Positions 34,641-43,361 of a DNA stretch of 64,000 bases are shown here, piece by piece (positions within the stretch are counted from its first letter, which is position 1; every line of letters begins with the position of its first letter). The position numbers were made by a program, and so were the translations under genes. This DNA comes from Romboutsia lituseburensis DSM 797 (GTDB lineage Bacteria; Bacillota; Clostridia; Peptostreptococcales; Peptostreptococcaceae). The DNA is taken from contig NZ_FNGW01000006.1 of NCBI RefSeq assembly GCF_900103615.1, forward strand, positions 1 through 64,000. Direction: 5' to 3'. The notes below the pieces were generated by a model that had not been told where the DNA came from, ran no database searches, and saw only the letters and a program-made list of their open reading frames with translations.

Positions 34641-35366
34641 ATGAAATTTGAACTATTAGCATTAGCTATAGCTCCAACAATAGGAGTTATACTATGGATA
34701 TATTTAAAAGATAAATATGACAAAGAGCCGGTAATGGTATTAGGAAAATTTTTTGTATTAGGTGTTTTTATAAGTATTATAGCTATAATGTTAGAATTTA
34801 TATTATTAAAATTTAATGTCTTTACAGGGTATTTAAATTATATATATATATCCTTCATAGTTGCTGGAGTCGTTGAGGAAGGTGTAAAATGGATAGCATT
34901 AACACCGAACTTATTAAGAGAGAAGCATTTTAATGAAAAATTAGATGGAATAATTTATTCTATATTTTTATCATTAGGATTTGCTACTATTGAGAATATT
35001 GTTTATTTAATGTGTGAAGATTCAAGTACAGCAATTCAATTAGGAATGATTAGAGCTGTAATATCAATACCTGCACATATGATGTTTGCAATAACTATGG
35101 GATATTATATTTCTAAATATAAATATAGCGGAAGTAAAAATAAAAAAAGAAAATATTTATCATTTTCATTACTATTTCCAATATTATTACATGGAGTTTT
35201 TGATTTTATATTGATGATAGAATATAGATGGTCTATTATATTGTTTATAGCTTATATCGTATTTTTATGGAAAATAAATTTAGATAAATTAGACAATTAT
35301 ACAAAGAACTCTAAAAAAAGATTTTTTAGAAGGAAAAAGCATAGGGAAAGGAAAGAAAAGAATTGA
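34641..35366 (+). CDS. prsW: PrsW-family intramembrane metalloprotease
   Basis: A 241-residue membrane protein with about seven hydrophobic segments. The PrsW signature is visible: the EE of VVEEGVKW near 76-83, the second motif LGFATIENIVYL near 110-121, the histidine in SIPAHMMFA near 141-149 and LLHGVFDF near 180-187. These residues line the active site of glutamic-type intramembrane proteases; B. subtilis PrsW cleaves the anti-sigma factor RsiW. A basic C-terminal tail lies in the cytoplasm. The stop codon overlaps the TTG start of the next gene, indicating coupling. Its substrate here is unknown. Confidence 0.88.
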   Translation: MKFELLALAIAPTIGVILWIYLKDKYDKEPVMVLGKFFVLGVFISIIAIMLEFILLKFNVFTGYLNYIYISFIVAGVVEEGVKWIALTPNLLREKHFNEKLDGIIYSIFLSLGFATIENIVYLMCEDSSTAIQLGMIRAVISIPAHMMFAITMGYYISKYKYSGSKNKKRKYLSFSLLFPILLHGVFDFILMIEYRWSIILFIAYIVFLWKINLDKLDNYTKNSKKRFFRRKKHRERKEKN

Positions 35367-36661
35367 ACACATTACCTCAAAAATTTTTAGATGATATGAA
35401 GGAAATACTTAAAGATGAGTATGAGGATTTTATAAATAGTTATAAAAAATCTAAGACTACAGGTTTAAGGGTTAATACTCTAAAAATGAGTAAAGAAGAA
35501 TTATTAAAATTAGACCTATTTAAATTAAAACAAATTCCTTGGGCGAATGAAGGGTTTTATTATGATGAAACAATAGATCGACCTGGAAAAAATGCATTAC
35601 ATGAAGCTGGTGCATATTATTTACAAGAACCATCAGCAATGAGCGTTGTACCTAAATTAGAAATAAATGAAGGTGATAAAGTATTAGATATGTGTGCAGC
35701 TCCAGGTGGAAAATCTACATATATACTTTCAAAATTAAATGATACAGGACTTTTAGTTTCAAATGAAATAAATCCTACTAGAATTAGAGCTTTAGGTGAA
35801 AATTTAGAAAGATTTGGTGCTAAAAATTGCATAATAACTAATACCGATTCTAATAATTTAAGAAAAGTTTTTACAGGCTATTTTGATAAAATAGTAATAG
35901 ATGCTCCTTGTTCTGGACAAGGCATGTTTAGAAAAGATGAAATAGCAATTAAAGACTGGAGTTATGCAAAGGTTCTTGAATGTCAATCTATACAAAGAGA
36001 AATAATTAGAGATGGATATGATATGTTGGCAAATGGAGGAGTATTGGTTTATTCAACATGTACATTTGCTACAGAGGAAAATGAGACAGTAATAAATGAA
36101 TTTATTGAAGAGTATCCTAATGCTAAATTAATAGAAACAGAAAGACTATGGCCACACAAAGTAGAAGGAGAAGGTCACTTTGTAGCTAAAATCCAAAAAC
36201 TAGAAGATGAAGATTGTAGTACTAAGCAAATTAAGATAAAGAAGCTAGATAAAGAAATTAAAGACTACAAAGATTTTGAAAATAAATTTTTAAATGTATC
36301 TATGGAAAATAAGTTTGATATCAGAGGTGAAAATTTATATTTAATACCACAAGAATCTCCTGATACAAAAAAACTTAAAGTTTTAAGATACGGATTACAT
36401 TTAGGCACATTAAAGAAAAATAGATTTGAACCATCTCACGCACTTGCTCATTATTTAAATACAGATGATGCAAAATACGTTGAAAATTTAAAAATAGATA
36501 ATAATCAAGTTTTAGAATATTTAAGAGGAAACATTATAAATACAGGAAAAAGCAGAGGGTGGGTTTTAGTATCTGTAGAAGGAGTTCCTTTAGGTTGGGG
36601 AAAAGAATCTAATGGAGTTTTAAAGAATCATTATCCTAAGGGATTAAGAATAACATACTAA
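35363..36661 (+). CDS. RsmF/RsmB-family rRNA cytosine-C5 methyltransferase
   Basis: A 432-residue NOP2/Sun-type RNA methyltransferase. The SAM motif MCAAPGGKST lies near 112-121, the first catalytic Cys motif DAPCSGQGM near 176-184 and the second, STCTFATEENE, near 231-241. The last 150 residues resemble the RsmF C-terminal (PUA-like) region, including RGWVLVSVEGVPLGWGK. It methylates C5 of a cytosine in 16S rRNA. The start is a TTG (35363) that overlaps the prsW stop (TTGA), with AAAGGAAAG upstream. It is closed by a strong terminator. Confidence 0.88.
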   Translation: MNTLPQKFLDDMKEILKDEYEDFINSYKKSKTTGLRVNTLKMSKEELLKLDLFKLKQIPWANEGFYYDETIDRPGKNALHEAGAYYLQEPSAMSVVPKLEINEGDKVLDMCAAPGGKSTYILSKLNDTGLLVSNEINPTRIRALGENLERFGAKNCIITNTDSNNLRKVFTGYFDKIVIDAPCSGQGMFRKDEIAIKDWSYAKVLECQSIQREIIRDGYDMLANGGVLVYSTCTFATEENETVINEFIEEYPNAKLIETERLWPHKVEGEGHFVAKIQKLEDEDCSTKQIKIKKLDKEIKDYKDFENKFLNVSMENKFDIRGENLYLIPQESPDTKKLKVLRYGLHLGTLKKNRFEPSHALAHYLNTDDAKYVENLKIDNNQVLEYLRGNIINTGKSRGWVLVSVEGVPLGWGKESNGVLKNHYPKGLRITY

Positions 36662-36698
36662 AAAAATAGCTATCTTTTTAAGATAGCTATTTTTTTAT
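36661..36698 (+). terminator. Intrinsic terminator after the RsmF-like gene
   Basis: AAAAAATAGCTATCTT at 36661-36676 pairs with AAGATAGCTATTTTTT starting at 36680, followed by more T residues. Confidence 0.92.
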
Positions 36699-36762
36699 AC
36701 ATTTTTTTTAGAACAGAAGAAAATATTTATATTAAATAAATTTAGAATTGAGAGATATAAAG

Positions 36763-36790
36763 TTGAGGAAAATGTATATTTAGATATAAT
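36763..36790 (+). promoter_or_regulatory. Candidate promoter of the HEPN gene
   Basis: TTGAGG at 36763-36768, a 16-bp spacer and TATAAT at 36785-36790, giving a leader of about 60 nt. Confidence 0.6.
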
Positions 36791-36855
36791 CTAGTTTAAT
36801 AATAAAGAAAGGAAGTTTTAGCGATTTATTATAGTTACAATAGAGGAGGTATATA

Positions 36856-37656
36856 ATGGGCTCATTAGATAAAAGTCAGGAGTATGTCATATCTAAGTTT
36901 TTGCAAAGATATGATTATGATGCAGTACTAGATATATTAGATGAAGCAGGAATCATAGAAGGAGATTTATATTTATTAATGGAGTCATCTAAATATGCCG
37001 TAAACTTTGATTTCAAAAAAGCATTATCAAGTATAAAAAATATGAGTGAAGAGATGCAAAGTAGAAGAGAAGTTCAAAAATTAATGAGTAATTTAGATAA
37101 CTTAATAAAGGGAGAACCAGAAGACATACTATCTGAATTAATAGAAAATATAAAAATTCAAATTGTAAATGAAGAATATATAGATTTTTTAGGCAGATTG
37201 TATAGATTGAAAGAAGCTTTATTTAAGTATATTTTTGTAAGTACCAAAGAATCTAAAGCTTATAAAGTGTCGATGCATGGGTATATGTTGTCTAAGAAAA
37301 ATATACTATATACTTTGAAAAAGAAGTATAATATATATAATGGAAATTTAATCCATGGAGTTACTCAATATACTAATAGACATGTGAAAAAAACTAAAAG
37401 AATGGATAAAGTATTAGAGATACTAAATGGAGAAAGACTTGAAAATTTAATTAAGCTTAGAAATGAAAGTCCAGTTGGTCATGGATTTAAAGGTGTTAGT
37501 AGTGAAGATATTGAAGAAATTTATGGAAACCCAATGGAGGTTGTACAAGATTTAGTAAAAGCATGTGAACTTTTAGATTTGGGCATAAAGATGAATAAGT
37601 ATGATAATATCAATGAAATGGCTATACACATGATAGGGAGCTATAGTAACCATTAG
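36856..37656 (+). CDS. Orphan HEPN-domain protein (Csm6/Cas02710 C-terminal-like), putative RNase
   Basis: A 266-residue, largely helical, soluble protein. Near the C-terminus it has the R-X6-H motif RNESPVGH at residues 202-209, followed by G. An Arg followed by Asn and a His six residues later is the catalytic signature of HEPN ribonucleases, and the RN...GHG form recalls the HEPN half of Csm6/Csx1/Cas02710 CRISPR effectors. The N-terminal helices (FLQRYDYDAVLDILDEAG, 15-32) also recall that group. No Rossmann-like CARF domain is present, and no cas genes or CRISPR arrays lie in the window. It has its own promoter, AGGAGG before the ATG, and ends in a 26-bp tandem repeat. Function is inferred from the motif only. 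Confidence 0.6.
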   Translation: MGSLDKSQEYVISKFLQRYDYDAVLDILDEAGIIEGDLYLLMESSKYAVNFDFKKALSSIKNMSEEMQSRREVQKLMSNLDNLIKGEPEDILSELIENIKIQIVNEEYIDFLGRLYRLKEALFKYIFVSTKESKAYKVSMHGYMLSKKNILYTLKKKYNIYNGNLIHGVTQYTNRHVKKTKRMDKVLEILNGERLENLIKLRNESPVGHGFKGVSSEDIEEIYGNPMEVVQDLVKACELLDLGIKMNKYDNINEMAIHMIGSYSNH

Positions 37657-37686
37657 ATATAGGGAGCTATAGTAACCATTAGATAT
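37635..37686 (+). repeat. Perfect tandem duplication of 26 bp
   Basis: Two contiguous identical 26-bp units occupy 37635-37660 and 37661-37686, beginning AGGGAGCTATAGTAACCATT; a partial third start (AGTGAGCTTAG) follows. The first unit contains the stop codon of the HEPN gene (37654-37656); the second lies just before the lepB ribosome binding site. 26 is not a multiple of three, so the copy is non-coding. It looks recent. Confidence 0.95.
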
Positions 37687-37717
37687 AGTGAGCTTAGTTT
37701 TAGAGGAGATGGTGTGG

Positions 37718-38251
37718 ATGAATGAAAAAATAAAGAAAGAAGCGATAGAGTGGATGAAGATAATTATTACAGCTCTTGTGTTTGCCTTTATAATAACTCA
37801 ATTTGTTAAACCCACATTAGTAAGAGGGGAATCAATGTATCCTACATTAGAGGAAAATGACTATTTAATAATTAATAGGATGGCATACAAAATAGGTGAG
37901 CCAAAGCAAGGAGATATAATAGTATTTAGTACAGAGTTATTACAAGAAGATGGAAATCCTAAAGATTTAGTAAAAAGAGTTATTGCTGTTGAAGGTGATC
38001 ATATTAAAATAGAAGATTCAAAGGTTTATGTTAATGATAATCTAGTAAATGAGCCGTATATTCACAATAACTACACTGATGGAAATATAGACATGGTTAT
38101 ACCTAAAGACAAATTATTTGCTATGGGAGATAACAGAGAAAAAAGTTTAGATAGTAGATATGAAGATGTAGGTTTAGTTAATGAGAAAGACATAATGGGA
38201 AAAGTTATGATAAGATTATTCCCATTTAACCATATAGGAACTATTGATTAG
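37718..38251 (+). CDS. lepB: Type I signal peptidase
   Basis: A 177-residue membrane protease with one N-terminal transmembrane segment (about 15-35). The Ser/Lys dyad is visible: GESMYPTL near 39-46 with the catalytic Ser, and KRVIAVEGD near 82-90 with the general-base Lys. The C-terminal GDNREKSLDSR is box E. It removes signal peptides from secreted proteins on the outer face of the membrane. Candidate starts are GTG 37712 and ATG 37718; AGAGGAG at 37701-37707 fits the ATG better. The longer frame to 37688 would start within the tandem repeat region and is unlikely. Confidence 0.94.
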   Translation: MNEKIKKEAIEWMKIIITALVFAFIITQFVKPTLVRGESMYPTLEENDYLIINRMAYKIGEPKQGDIIVFSTELLQEDGNPKDLVKRVIAVEGDHIKIEDSKVYVNDNLVNEPYIHNNYTDGNIDMVIPKDKLFAMGDNREKSLDSRYEDVGLVNEKDIMGKVMIRLFPFNHIGTID

Positions 38252-38260
38252 AGGTATTAT

Positions 38261-39022
38261 ATGAAAATAGGAATTTCGGCATTATTATTTAATTTAGATG
38301 AAGCATTAAAGATATGCGAGAAAATAAAAGAGATAAAACATATAGAAGTGGGTATTGATAATATAGAAGAATGTAAAGAATTAATTAAATATAAATCAAA
38401 ATTTCAAGATTTAGATTTATCTATAGGTATTCATTTACCTATGGAATTAAATACTTGCGAAAATATTCGATATATAAGAGAATCCTGGAAATCATTTGTA
38501 TTAGACATGAAAAAAGAGCTAAATTTATTAGAAATAAGTTATTTTAACCTTCACCTAGGATATGTTATGTCTAATAGATTGAAAAAAAACAGAGAAAAAT
38601 ACTTAGAAATTAGTATCAAATTTCTAAATGATTTAACAAAGAGTACAAAACAAAATGTATTTATAGAAAATGTATATTCAAAAGAAGGTGATTTTTCTAA
38701 TATAGGTAACATGGACTATGATTTTGAATATATATTTAATAAGATAAAAAATGAAAGATTAGGATTTTGTTATGATACGGGTCATAACTTAATAAATTCA
38801 GGCGATTATTTAGGAAAGCTTAAGGATAAAATAAGATTAGTTCATTTAAGTGATAATGATGGTATAGACGATATACATATTGGCATAGGAAAAGGGATAC
38901 TATCAATAGAACATATAAGAAAAGTTGTAAAAACTAAGCCTGATTTTTTAATATTAGAAATTGGATATGAGTACATTGAAGAAAGTATAAAAATATTAGG
39001 AACTATTGTAAAAGAGGCATAA
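38261..39022 (+). CDS. TIM-barrel protein, sugar phosphate isomerase/epimerase-like
   Basis: A 253-residue protein with the xylose-isomerase-like TIM-barrel pattern. Metal-binding candidates are His in GIHLPMEL near 66-73, FNLHLGY near 94-100, IENVYS near 135, GFCYDTGHN near 163-171 and VHLSDNDG near 191-198. These match endonuclease IV/IolE-type barrels. It follows lepB by 9 bp and probably belongs to the same transcript. No substrate can be named. Confidence 0.75.
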   Translation: MKIGISALLFNLDEALKICEKIKEIKHIEVGIDNIEECKELIKYKSKFQDLDLSIGIHLPMELNTCENIRYIRESWKSFVLDMKKELNLLEISYFNLHLGYVMSNRLKKNREKYLEISIKFLNDLTKSTKQNVFIENVYSKEGDFSNIGNMDYDFEYIFNKIKNERLGFCYDTGHNLINSGDYLGKLKDKIRLVHLSDNDGIDDIHIGIGKGILSIEHIRKVVKTKPDFLILEIGYEYIEESIKILGTIVKEA

Positions 39023-39034
39023 AAACCTCTTTTT
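39010..39034 (+). terminator. Weak terminator overlapping the stop of the TIM-barrel gene
   Basis: AAAGAGG at 39011-39017 pairs with CCTCTTT at 39026-39032, then TT. The 7-bp stem may only attenuate before the nucleoside kinase gene. Confidence 0.5.
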
Positions 39035-39062
39035 CCTATATGTAGGAGAAAGGAGAAATTGT

Positions 39063-40730
39063 ATGAGGAATGTTAATATTAAAATAAATGGGGAAGAAAG
39101 GCAATATCAAATACCACAAGGATGTTCAGGAATAGTTTTAGAAGATATAGCCAAAAATATAGAAGATGATTATAAGGGGTATATAGCTTTAGCAGATATA
39201 AATAATAAGCTAAGAGAGTTAAGTTATAGTGTAGATGAAGATTGTGAAGTTAAATTTTTAGATACGTCTAGTCCGGATGGTTTAAGAGTATACTCAAGGA
39301 CTGTTTCATTTATTTTTATAATGGCATGTAATGAACTTTATAAAGATAGCAGAGTAGTGATAGAGCATTCTTTATCTAATGGCCTATATTGTGAAGTTCA
39401 TTTAGATAGAGAATTAGAAGAGAAAGACGTTGAAGCTATAAAACAAAAAATGATGTCAATAATAAATAACAACTATAAAATAGAAAAAATATCAACTAAT
39501 AGAGAAGAAGGTATGCAGATATTTGAAAGCTATGGAATGGATGAAAAGGCACAATTATTAAAATATAAGGAATATGATGATGTAAAAATATATAAGTGTA
39601 ATAATTATATAGATCATTTTTATGGATATATGCTGCCATCTACTGGATATATAAAAACTTTTGACTTAAAGCTTTATCAAAAAGGAATCATAGTATTAGG
39701 ACCAAGTGAAAATGATAAAACAAAACCTATAGAATTTAAGCCACAGCCAAAGTTAGCAAGTGTTTATCAAGAGGCTGAACTATGGTCAAAGTTAATAGGA
39801 GTAGATAAAGTAACTACATTAAATAAAATAATAGAGAACGATGAGTATCCAGAAGTTATAAGAACTGTTGAAGCATTACATGAAAAGAAACTTTCTCAGA
39901 TTGCAGACATGATAAAAGATCAAGGTAAAAGGGTTATTTTAATAGCTGCGCCATCTTCATCAGGGAAAACTAGTTTTGCTCATAGATTATCAATACATCT
40001 TAGAGTTAATAGTTTAAAACCAGTATCTATATCTTTAGATGATTACTTTGTTAATAGAGAAGATACTCCATTAGATGAATTTGGAAATTTTGATTTTGAA
40101 TCTATATATGCTATAGACTTAGAAAGATTTAATAAAGATCTTAAGGATTTATTAGATGGAAAAGAAATAAGTCTTCCAAAGTTTAACTTTAAGTTAGGAA
40201 TAAGAGAAGAAACAGGCAAAAAATTAAAGATAGATGAAAATCAACCTATAATATTAGAAGGTATACATGGATTAAATCCAATGTTAACATCAGCAATACC
40301 AGATGAAGATAAGTTTAAAATTTATATAAGTGCTTTAACTCAAATAAATTTAGATGATCATAATAGAATACCAACGACGGACTTAAGATTAATAAGAAGA
40401 ATGGTAAGAGATTATAATTTTAGAGGATACAGTGCAGAAAAAACTATAATGCAATGGGATTCTGTTAGAAGAGGAGAAAAGAAAAATATATTCCCTTATC
40501 AAGAAGAAGCAGATGTAATATTTAACTCAGCTTGTGTATATGAGCTTGCTATCTTAAAAAAATATGCAAAACCATTACTAGAAGAAATAGATAGATCAAA
40601 TCCATCATATATAGAAGCTAATAGACTATTGAAATTCCTTCAATATTTTATAGAATTGAAAGATACATCTGATATACATTCAACATCAATACTTAGAGAA
40701 TTCATAGGCGGTAGTAAAATAGTAGATTAA
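39063..40730 (+). CDS. Nucleoside (uridine-type) kinase fused to ThrRS-like N-terminal domains
   Basis: A 555-residue fusion. Residues 1-70 look like a TGS domain, 70-240 like the second additional (editing-type) domain of threonyl-tRNA synthetase, and 270-500 are a phosphoribulokinase/uridine kinase P-loop domain with Walker A APSSSGKTS near 299-307 and ISLDDYFVNRE near 323-333. The kinase probably phosphorylates uridine or a related nucleoside. Such fusions are common in Clostridia and Thermotogae; the role of the ThrRS-like part is unknown. AAAGGAG precedes the ATG. A separate complete thrS is at 59576. Confidence 0.86.
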   Translation: MRNVNIKINGEERQYQIPQGCSGIVLEDIAKNIEDDYKGYIALADINNKLRELSYSVDEDCEVKFLDTSSPDGLRVYSRTVSFIFIMACNELYKDSRVVIEHSLSNGLYCEVHLDRELEEKDVEAIKQKMMSIINNNYKIEKISTNREEGMQIFESYGMDEKAQLLKYKEYDDVKIYKCNNYIDHFYGYMLPSTGYIKTFDLKLYQKGIIVLGPSENDKTKPIEFKPQPKLASVYQEAELWSKLIGVDKVTTLNKIIENDEYPEVIRTVEALHEKKLSQIADMIKDQGKRVILIAAPSSSGKTSFAHRLSIHLRVNSLKPVSISLDDYFVNREDTPLDEFGNFDFESIYAIDLERFNKDLKDLLDGKEISLPKFNFKLGIREETGKKLKIDENQPIILEGIHGLNPMLTSAIPDEDKFKIYISALTQINLDDHNRIPTTDLRLIRRMVRDYNFRGYSAEKTIMQWDSVRRGEKKNIFPYQEEADVIFNSACVYELAILKKYAKPLLEEIDRSNPSYIEANRLLKFLQYFIELKDTSDIHSTSILREFIGGSKIVD

Positions 40731-40738
40731 TTTTATAG

Positions 40739-40776
40739 AAAAGTCCTGATATTGACAGAATGTCAGGACTTTCTGT
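40739..40776 (+). terminator. Intrinsic terminator after the nucleoside kinase gene
   Basis: AAAGTCCTGA at 40740-40749 pairs with TCAGGACTTT at 40763-40772, with an inner TGACA/TGTCA alternative, then CTGTATT. Confidence 0.82.
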
Positions 40777-40826
40777 ATTATATATATACATAATATTTCG
40801 AAATAAAACTAAATAAGGAGGTAAAT

Positions 40827-41744
40827 ATGGAAAAAATTATTCAAGAAGTACTAGACTCAAATAGAAAATATACAAATTACGGTCAGGTTGCAAGTTATAT
40901 ACCGGAATTAAAAAAGGCTAAGCGCGATGACTTAGGTATATGTATAATAGATAAAGATAATAACGTGTATAAGGCAGGGAATTGTGATACAAAGTTTACA
41001 ATACAAAGTGTATCTAAAACAATAGTACTTGCAATGGCGCTTATGGATAATGAATGGCAATATGTTTTTTCAAAGGTAGGTATGGAACCTAGTGGAGATC
41101 CGTTTAACTCTATAATGAAGTTAGAAACAAATGATACAAAAAAACCATGTAATCCTATGATTAATGCGGGAGCTATAGTGACGACATCTTTAATAAAGGG
41201 GTCAACTTTAGAAGAAAGAGAAGAGAGAATGTTAAAGTTCTTTAGAAGAATGGCAAGAAATGAAAACATAGGTATAAATTACGATGTGTATAAATCTGAA
41301 AAAATGACCGGAGATAGAAATAGGGCTATGGCCTATCTTCTTAAGAATGATGGATTTATAGATGGAGATGTAGATGAAGTATTGGAGCTGTATTTTAAAC
41401 AATGTTCAATAGAAATTGATGCAGTAGATTTGGCGAGAATAGGAGTTAATCTTGCATCTTACGGTGTTGACATAGCAAATGGAGAAAGAATAATTAGTGA
41501 AAGTGTATCAAGAATGGTAAAAACTTTTATGATAACTTGCGGTATGTATGATGCGTCAGGAGAATTTGCTATAAAGGTTGGAATACCTGCAAAATCAGGT
41601 GTCGGAGGCGGAATAATGGCATCTGTTCCGAATAAAATGGGTATAGGAGTTTATGGACCAGCATTAGATAAAAAAGGAAATAGTATCGCTGGAGTAAAAG
41701 TTTTACAAGACTTATCACAAAGGATGAATTTAAATATTTTTTAA
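40827..41744 (+). CDS. glsA: Glutaminase
   Basis: A 305-residue serine-dependent glutaminase of full length. The catalytic S-x-x-K motif is in FTIQSVSKTI (residues 59-68; Ser64 and Lys67). Other family motifs are the NPMINAGAI stretch near 109-117, GDRNRAMAY near 154-162 and AKSGVGGGI near 257-265. It hydrolyses glutamine to glutamate and ammonia in the cytoplasm. AGGAGG precedes the ATG. It lies between two terminators, so it is monocistronic. Confidence 0.95.
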   Translation: MEKIIQEVLDSNRKYTNYGQVASYIPELKKAKRDDLGICIIDKDNNVYKAGNCDTKFTIQSVSKTIVLAMALMDNEWQYVFSKVGMEPSGDPFNSIMKLETNDTKKPCNPMINAGAIVTTSLIKGSTLEEREERMLKFFRRMARNENIGINYDVYKSEKMTGDRNRAMAYLLKNDGFIDGDVDEVLELYFKQCSIEIDAVDLARIGVNLASYGVDIANGERIISESVSRMVKTFMITCGMYDASGEFAIKVGIPAKSGVGGGIMASVPNKMGIGVYGPALDKKGNSIAGVKVLQDLSQRMNLNIF

Positions 41745-41757
41745 ATTATAGAATTTT

Positions 41758-41786
41758 TTGACAACTGTTAACACTTACTATATAAT
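41758..41786 (+). promoter_or_regulatory. Consensus sigma-A promoter
   Basis: TTGACA at 41758-41763, a 17-bp spacer and TATAAT at 41781-41786, a perfect match to consensus. It drives the ArsR-like regulator with a leader of about 35 nt. Confidence 0.92.
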
Positions 41787-41827
41787 TAAATTAAAAATAA
41801 AATAATTTTTTTATAGGGGTGGGGGGA

Positions 41828-42394
41828 ATGAAAGAAGTACTTGTTTTAAGGGACCTGGAATGTATAAAAGCTATTGCGCATCCTAGAAGAATCGATATTT
41901 TACAAACGTTTGATAAATCGCCTTTATCAGCTAAACAATTATCGCAATTACTGGATGAGCCTCATGCTAAAATAAACTATCATATAAAAACGTTATATAA
42001 GGTAGGTATTTTAGAATTAGTAGAAGAAAAAATAAAATCAGGCATAGTAGAGAAATACTATTACCCAAAGGCTAAAAATATAGTTGTAGGGAAAAAAGTA
42101 CTTAATTTTTCTTTGCATACAGAAGAAGAGCAAAAGGAGCTTAGTATATCGAAGTTTGAGAATATGAGCGAACTATTCTACAATGCAGCAGAGGAAGAAC
42201 GACTTTTAGATGAGAGTGTAATTGAATATAATAATGTAAATTTAACTCAAAGTGAAATAAATGAGTTAAATAATGCAATAAAATTGAAGTTAGATGAAAT
42301 TCTAAAGTCGAGAGAACATACTGAAATGGATGAGATGTTTGATATAGCGCTATTAACTATACCTATATCAGAAAGTGAGTCATTTAATATATAA
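41828..42394 (+). CDS. ArsR-like winged-helix transcriptional regulator
   Basis: A 188-residue regulator. The N-terminal winged helix (about 5-75) shows the ArsR/HTH_20 pattern: AIAHPRRIDILQTF, the recognition-helix region LSAKQLSQLLDEPHAKINYHIKTLYKVGIL and the wing VEEKIKSGIVEKYYYPKA. The C-terminal half is helical and acidic without cysteine metal sites, so it probably senses something other than a thiophilic metal. The G-rich leader AGGGGTGGGGGGA (41815-41827) serves as ribosome binding site for the ATG at 41828. The consensus promoter suggests strong, possibly autoregulated expression. Targets are unknown. Confidence 0.82.
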   Translation: MKEVLVLRDLECIKAIAHPRRIDILQTFDKSPLSAKQLSQLLDEPHAKINYHIKTLYKVGILELVEEKIKSGIVEKYYYPKAKNIVVGKKVLNFSLHTEEEQKELSISKFENMSELFYNAAEEERLLDESVIEYNNVNLTQSEINELNNAIKLKLDEILKSREHTEMDEMFDIALLTIPISESESFNI

Positions 42395-42428
42395 TAAGTA
42401 TCAACATTTGTTGATACTTATTTTTTTG
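42393..42428 (+). terminator. Intrinsic terminator after the ArsR-like gene
   Basis: AATAAGTATCAACA at 42393-42406 pairs with TGTTGATACTTATT at 42409-42422, followed by a T-run. Confidence 0.92.
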
Positions 42429-42491
42429 GGTATACTTAAAATATAAAATACTATAATGGCAATTAGTTAATGACAATAAGGAGGAATTTAT

Positions 42492-43328
42492 ATGTTAGTA
42501 ATAGGACCACATATATCAATAGCAAAAGGCTATGGTAAAGCAGCTGAAGTAGCTGTGCAAATAGGTGCAAATACATTTCAGTTTTTTAGCAGAAATCCAA
42601 GGGGAGGAAATGCTAAGGCATTTGATGAAAAAGATATAGCTAAATTTCAAAAAATAAGACAAGACTATAATTTTGGGCCATTATTAGCTCATGCTCCGTA
42701 TACTATGAACCTCGCTGCAGCTAAAGATGATGTATATGAATTTGGGAAAAAAGTAATAAAAGAAGACATTGAAAGAATGGATTACTTAGGAATCGAGTAT
42801 ATGTGTTTCCATCCAGGAAGCCATGTAGGTTCAGGAGAGGAAGTCGGAATAGATAAAATAGCAAATGCTTTAAATGAAGCTATAAAAGGTGATGAAAAAA
42901 TAACAATACTTTTAGAAACTATGTCAGGTAAAGGAACAGAAATTGGATTTAAGTTTGAACAAATAAAAAAAATTATAGATAAAGTAACTCATAATGAAAA
43001 GCTAGGTGTATGTTTAGATACATGCCATATTTTTTCGGCAGGATATGATATTGTAAATGAATTAGATAAAGTACTAGATGAGTTTGATAGTATTATCGGA
43101 TTAGAAAAATTAAAAGCGGTGCATTTGAATGATAGTATGATGCCATTTGGGGATAAAAAGGATAGACATGAAGTAATTGGAGAAGGTAAAATAGGGTTAG
43201 ATGCCATAATGGATTTTATGACTAATCCAAGGCTAAGTCACTTACCATTCTTTTTAGAAACTCCATTAGAGGATGAAGGACATAAAAGAGAAATAAAGAT
43301 GATAAAAGATATACTAGAAAGTAAATAA
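42492..43328 (+). CDS. nfo: Endonuclease IV (AP endonuclease)
   Basis: A 278-residue enzyme of the AP endonuclease 2 family, full length. The trinuclear zinc site residues appear in order: FHPGSHVG near 108-115, a Glu in LLETMSG near 143, [11 protein letters not shown] near 176-186, HLNDSM near 213-218, [12 protein letters not shown] near 226-237 and ETP near 258. It cuts the phosphodiester bond 5' of abasic sites in base excision repair. AAGGAGG precedes the ATG. An aldo/keto reductase gene follows after 33 bp. Confidence 0.95.
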   Translation: MLVIGPHISIAKGYGKAAEVAVQIGANTFQFFSRNPRGGNAKAFDEKDIAKFQKIRQDYNFGPLLAHAPYTMNLAAAKDDVYEFGKKVIKEDIERMDYLGIEYMCFHPGSHVGSGEEVGIDKIANALNEAIKGDEKITILLETMSGKGTEIGFKFEQIKKIIDKVTHNEKLGVCLDTCHIFSAGYDIVNELDKVLDEFDSIIGLEKLKAVHLNDSMMPFGDKKDRHEVIGEGKIGLDAIMDFMTNPRLSHLPFFLETPLEDEGHKREIKMIKDILESK

Positions 43329-43361
43329 TTTAATATTTTATATAGTTAGGTGGAGAAGAAT

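Noticed and set aside
37635-37686. Start of a CRISPR array next to the HEPN gene
   Set aside because: The 26-bp units are directly adjacent without spacers and there are only two.
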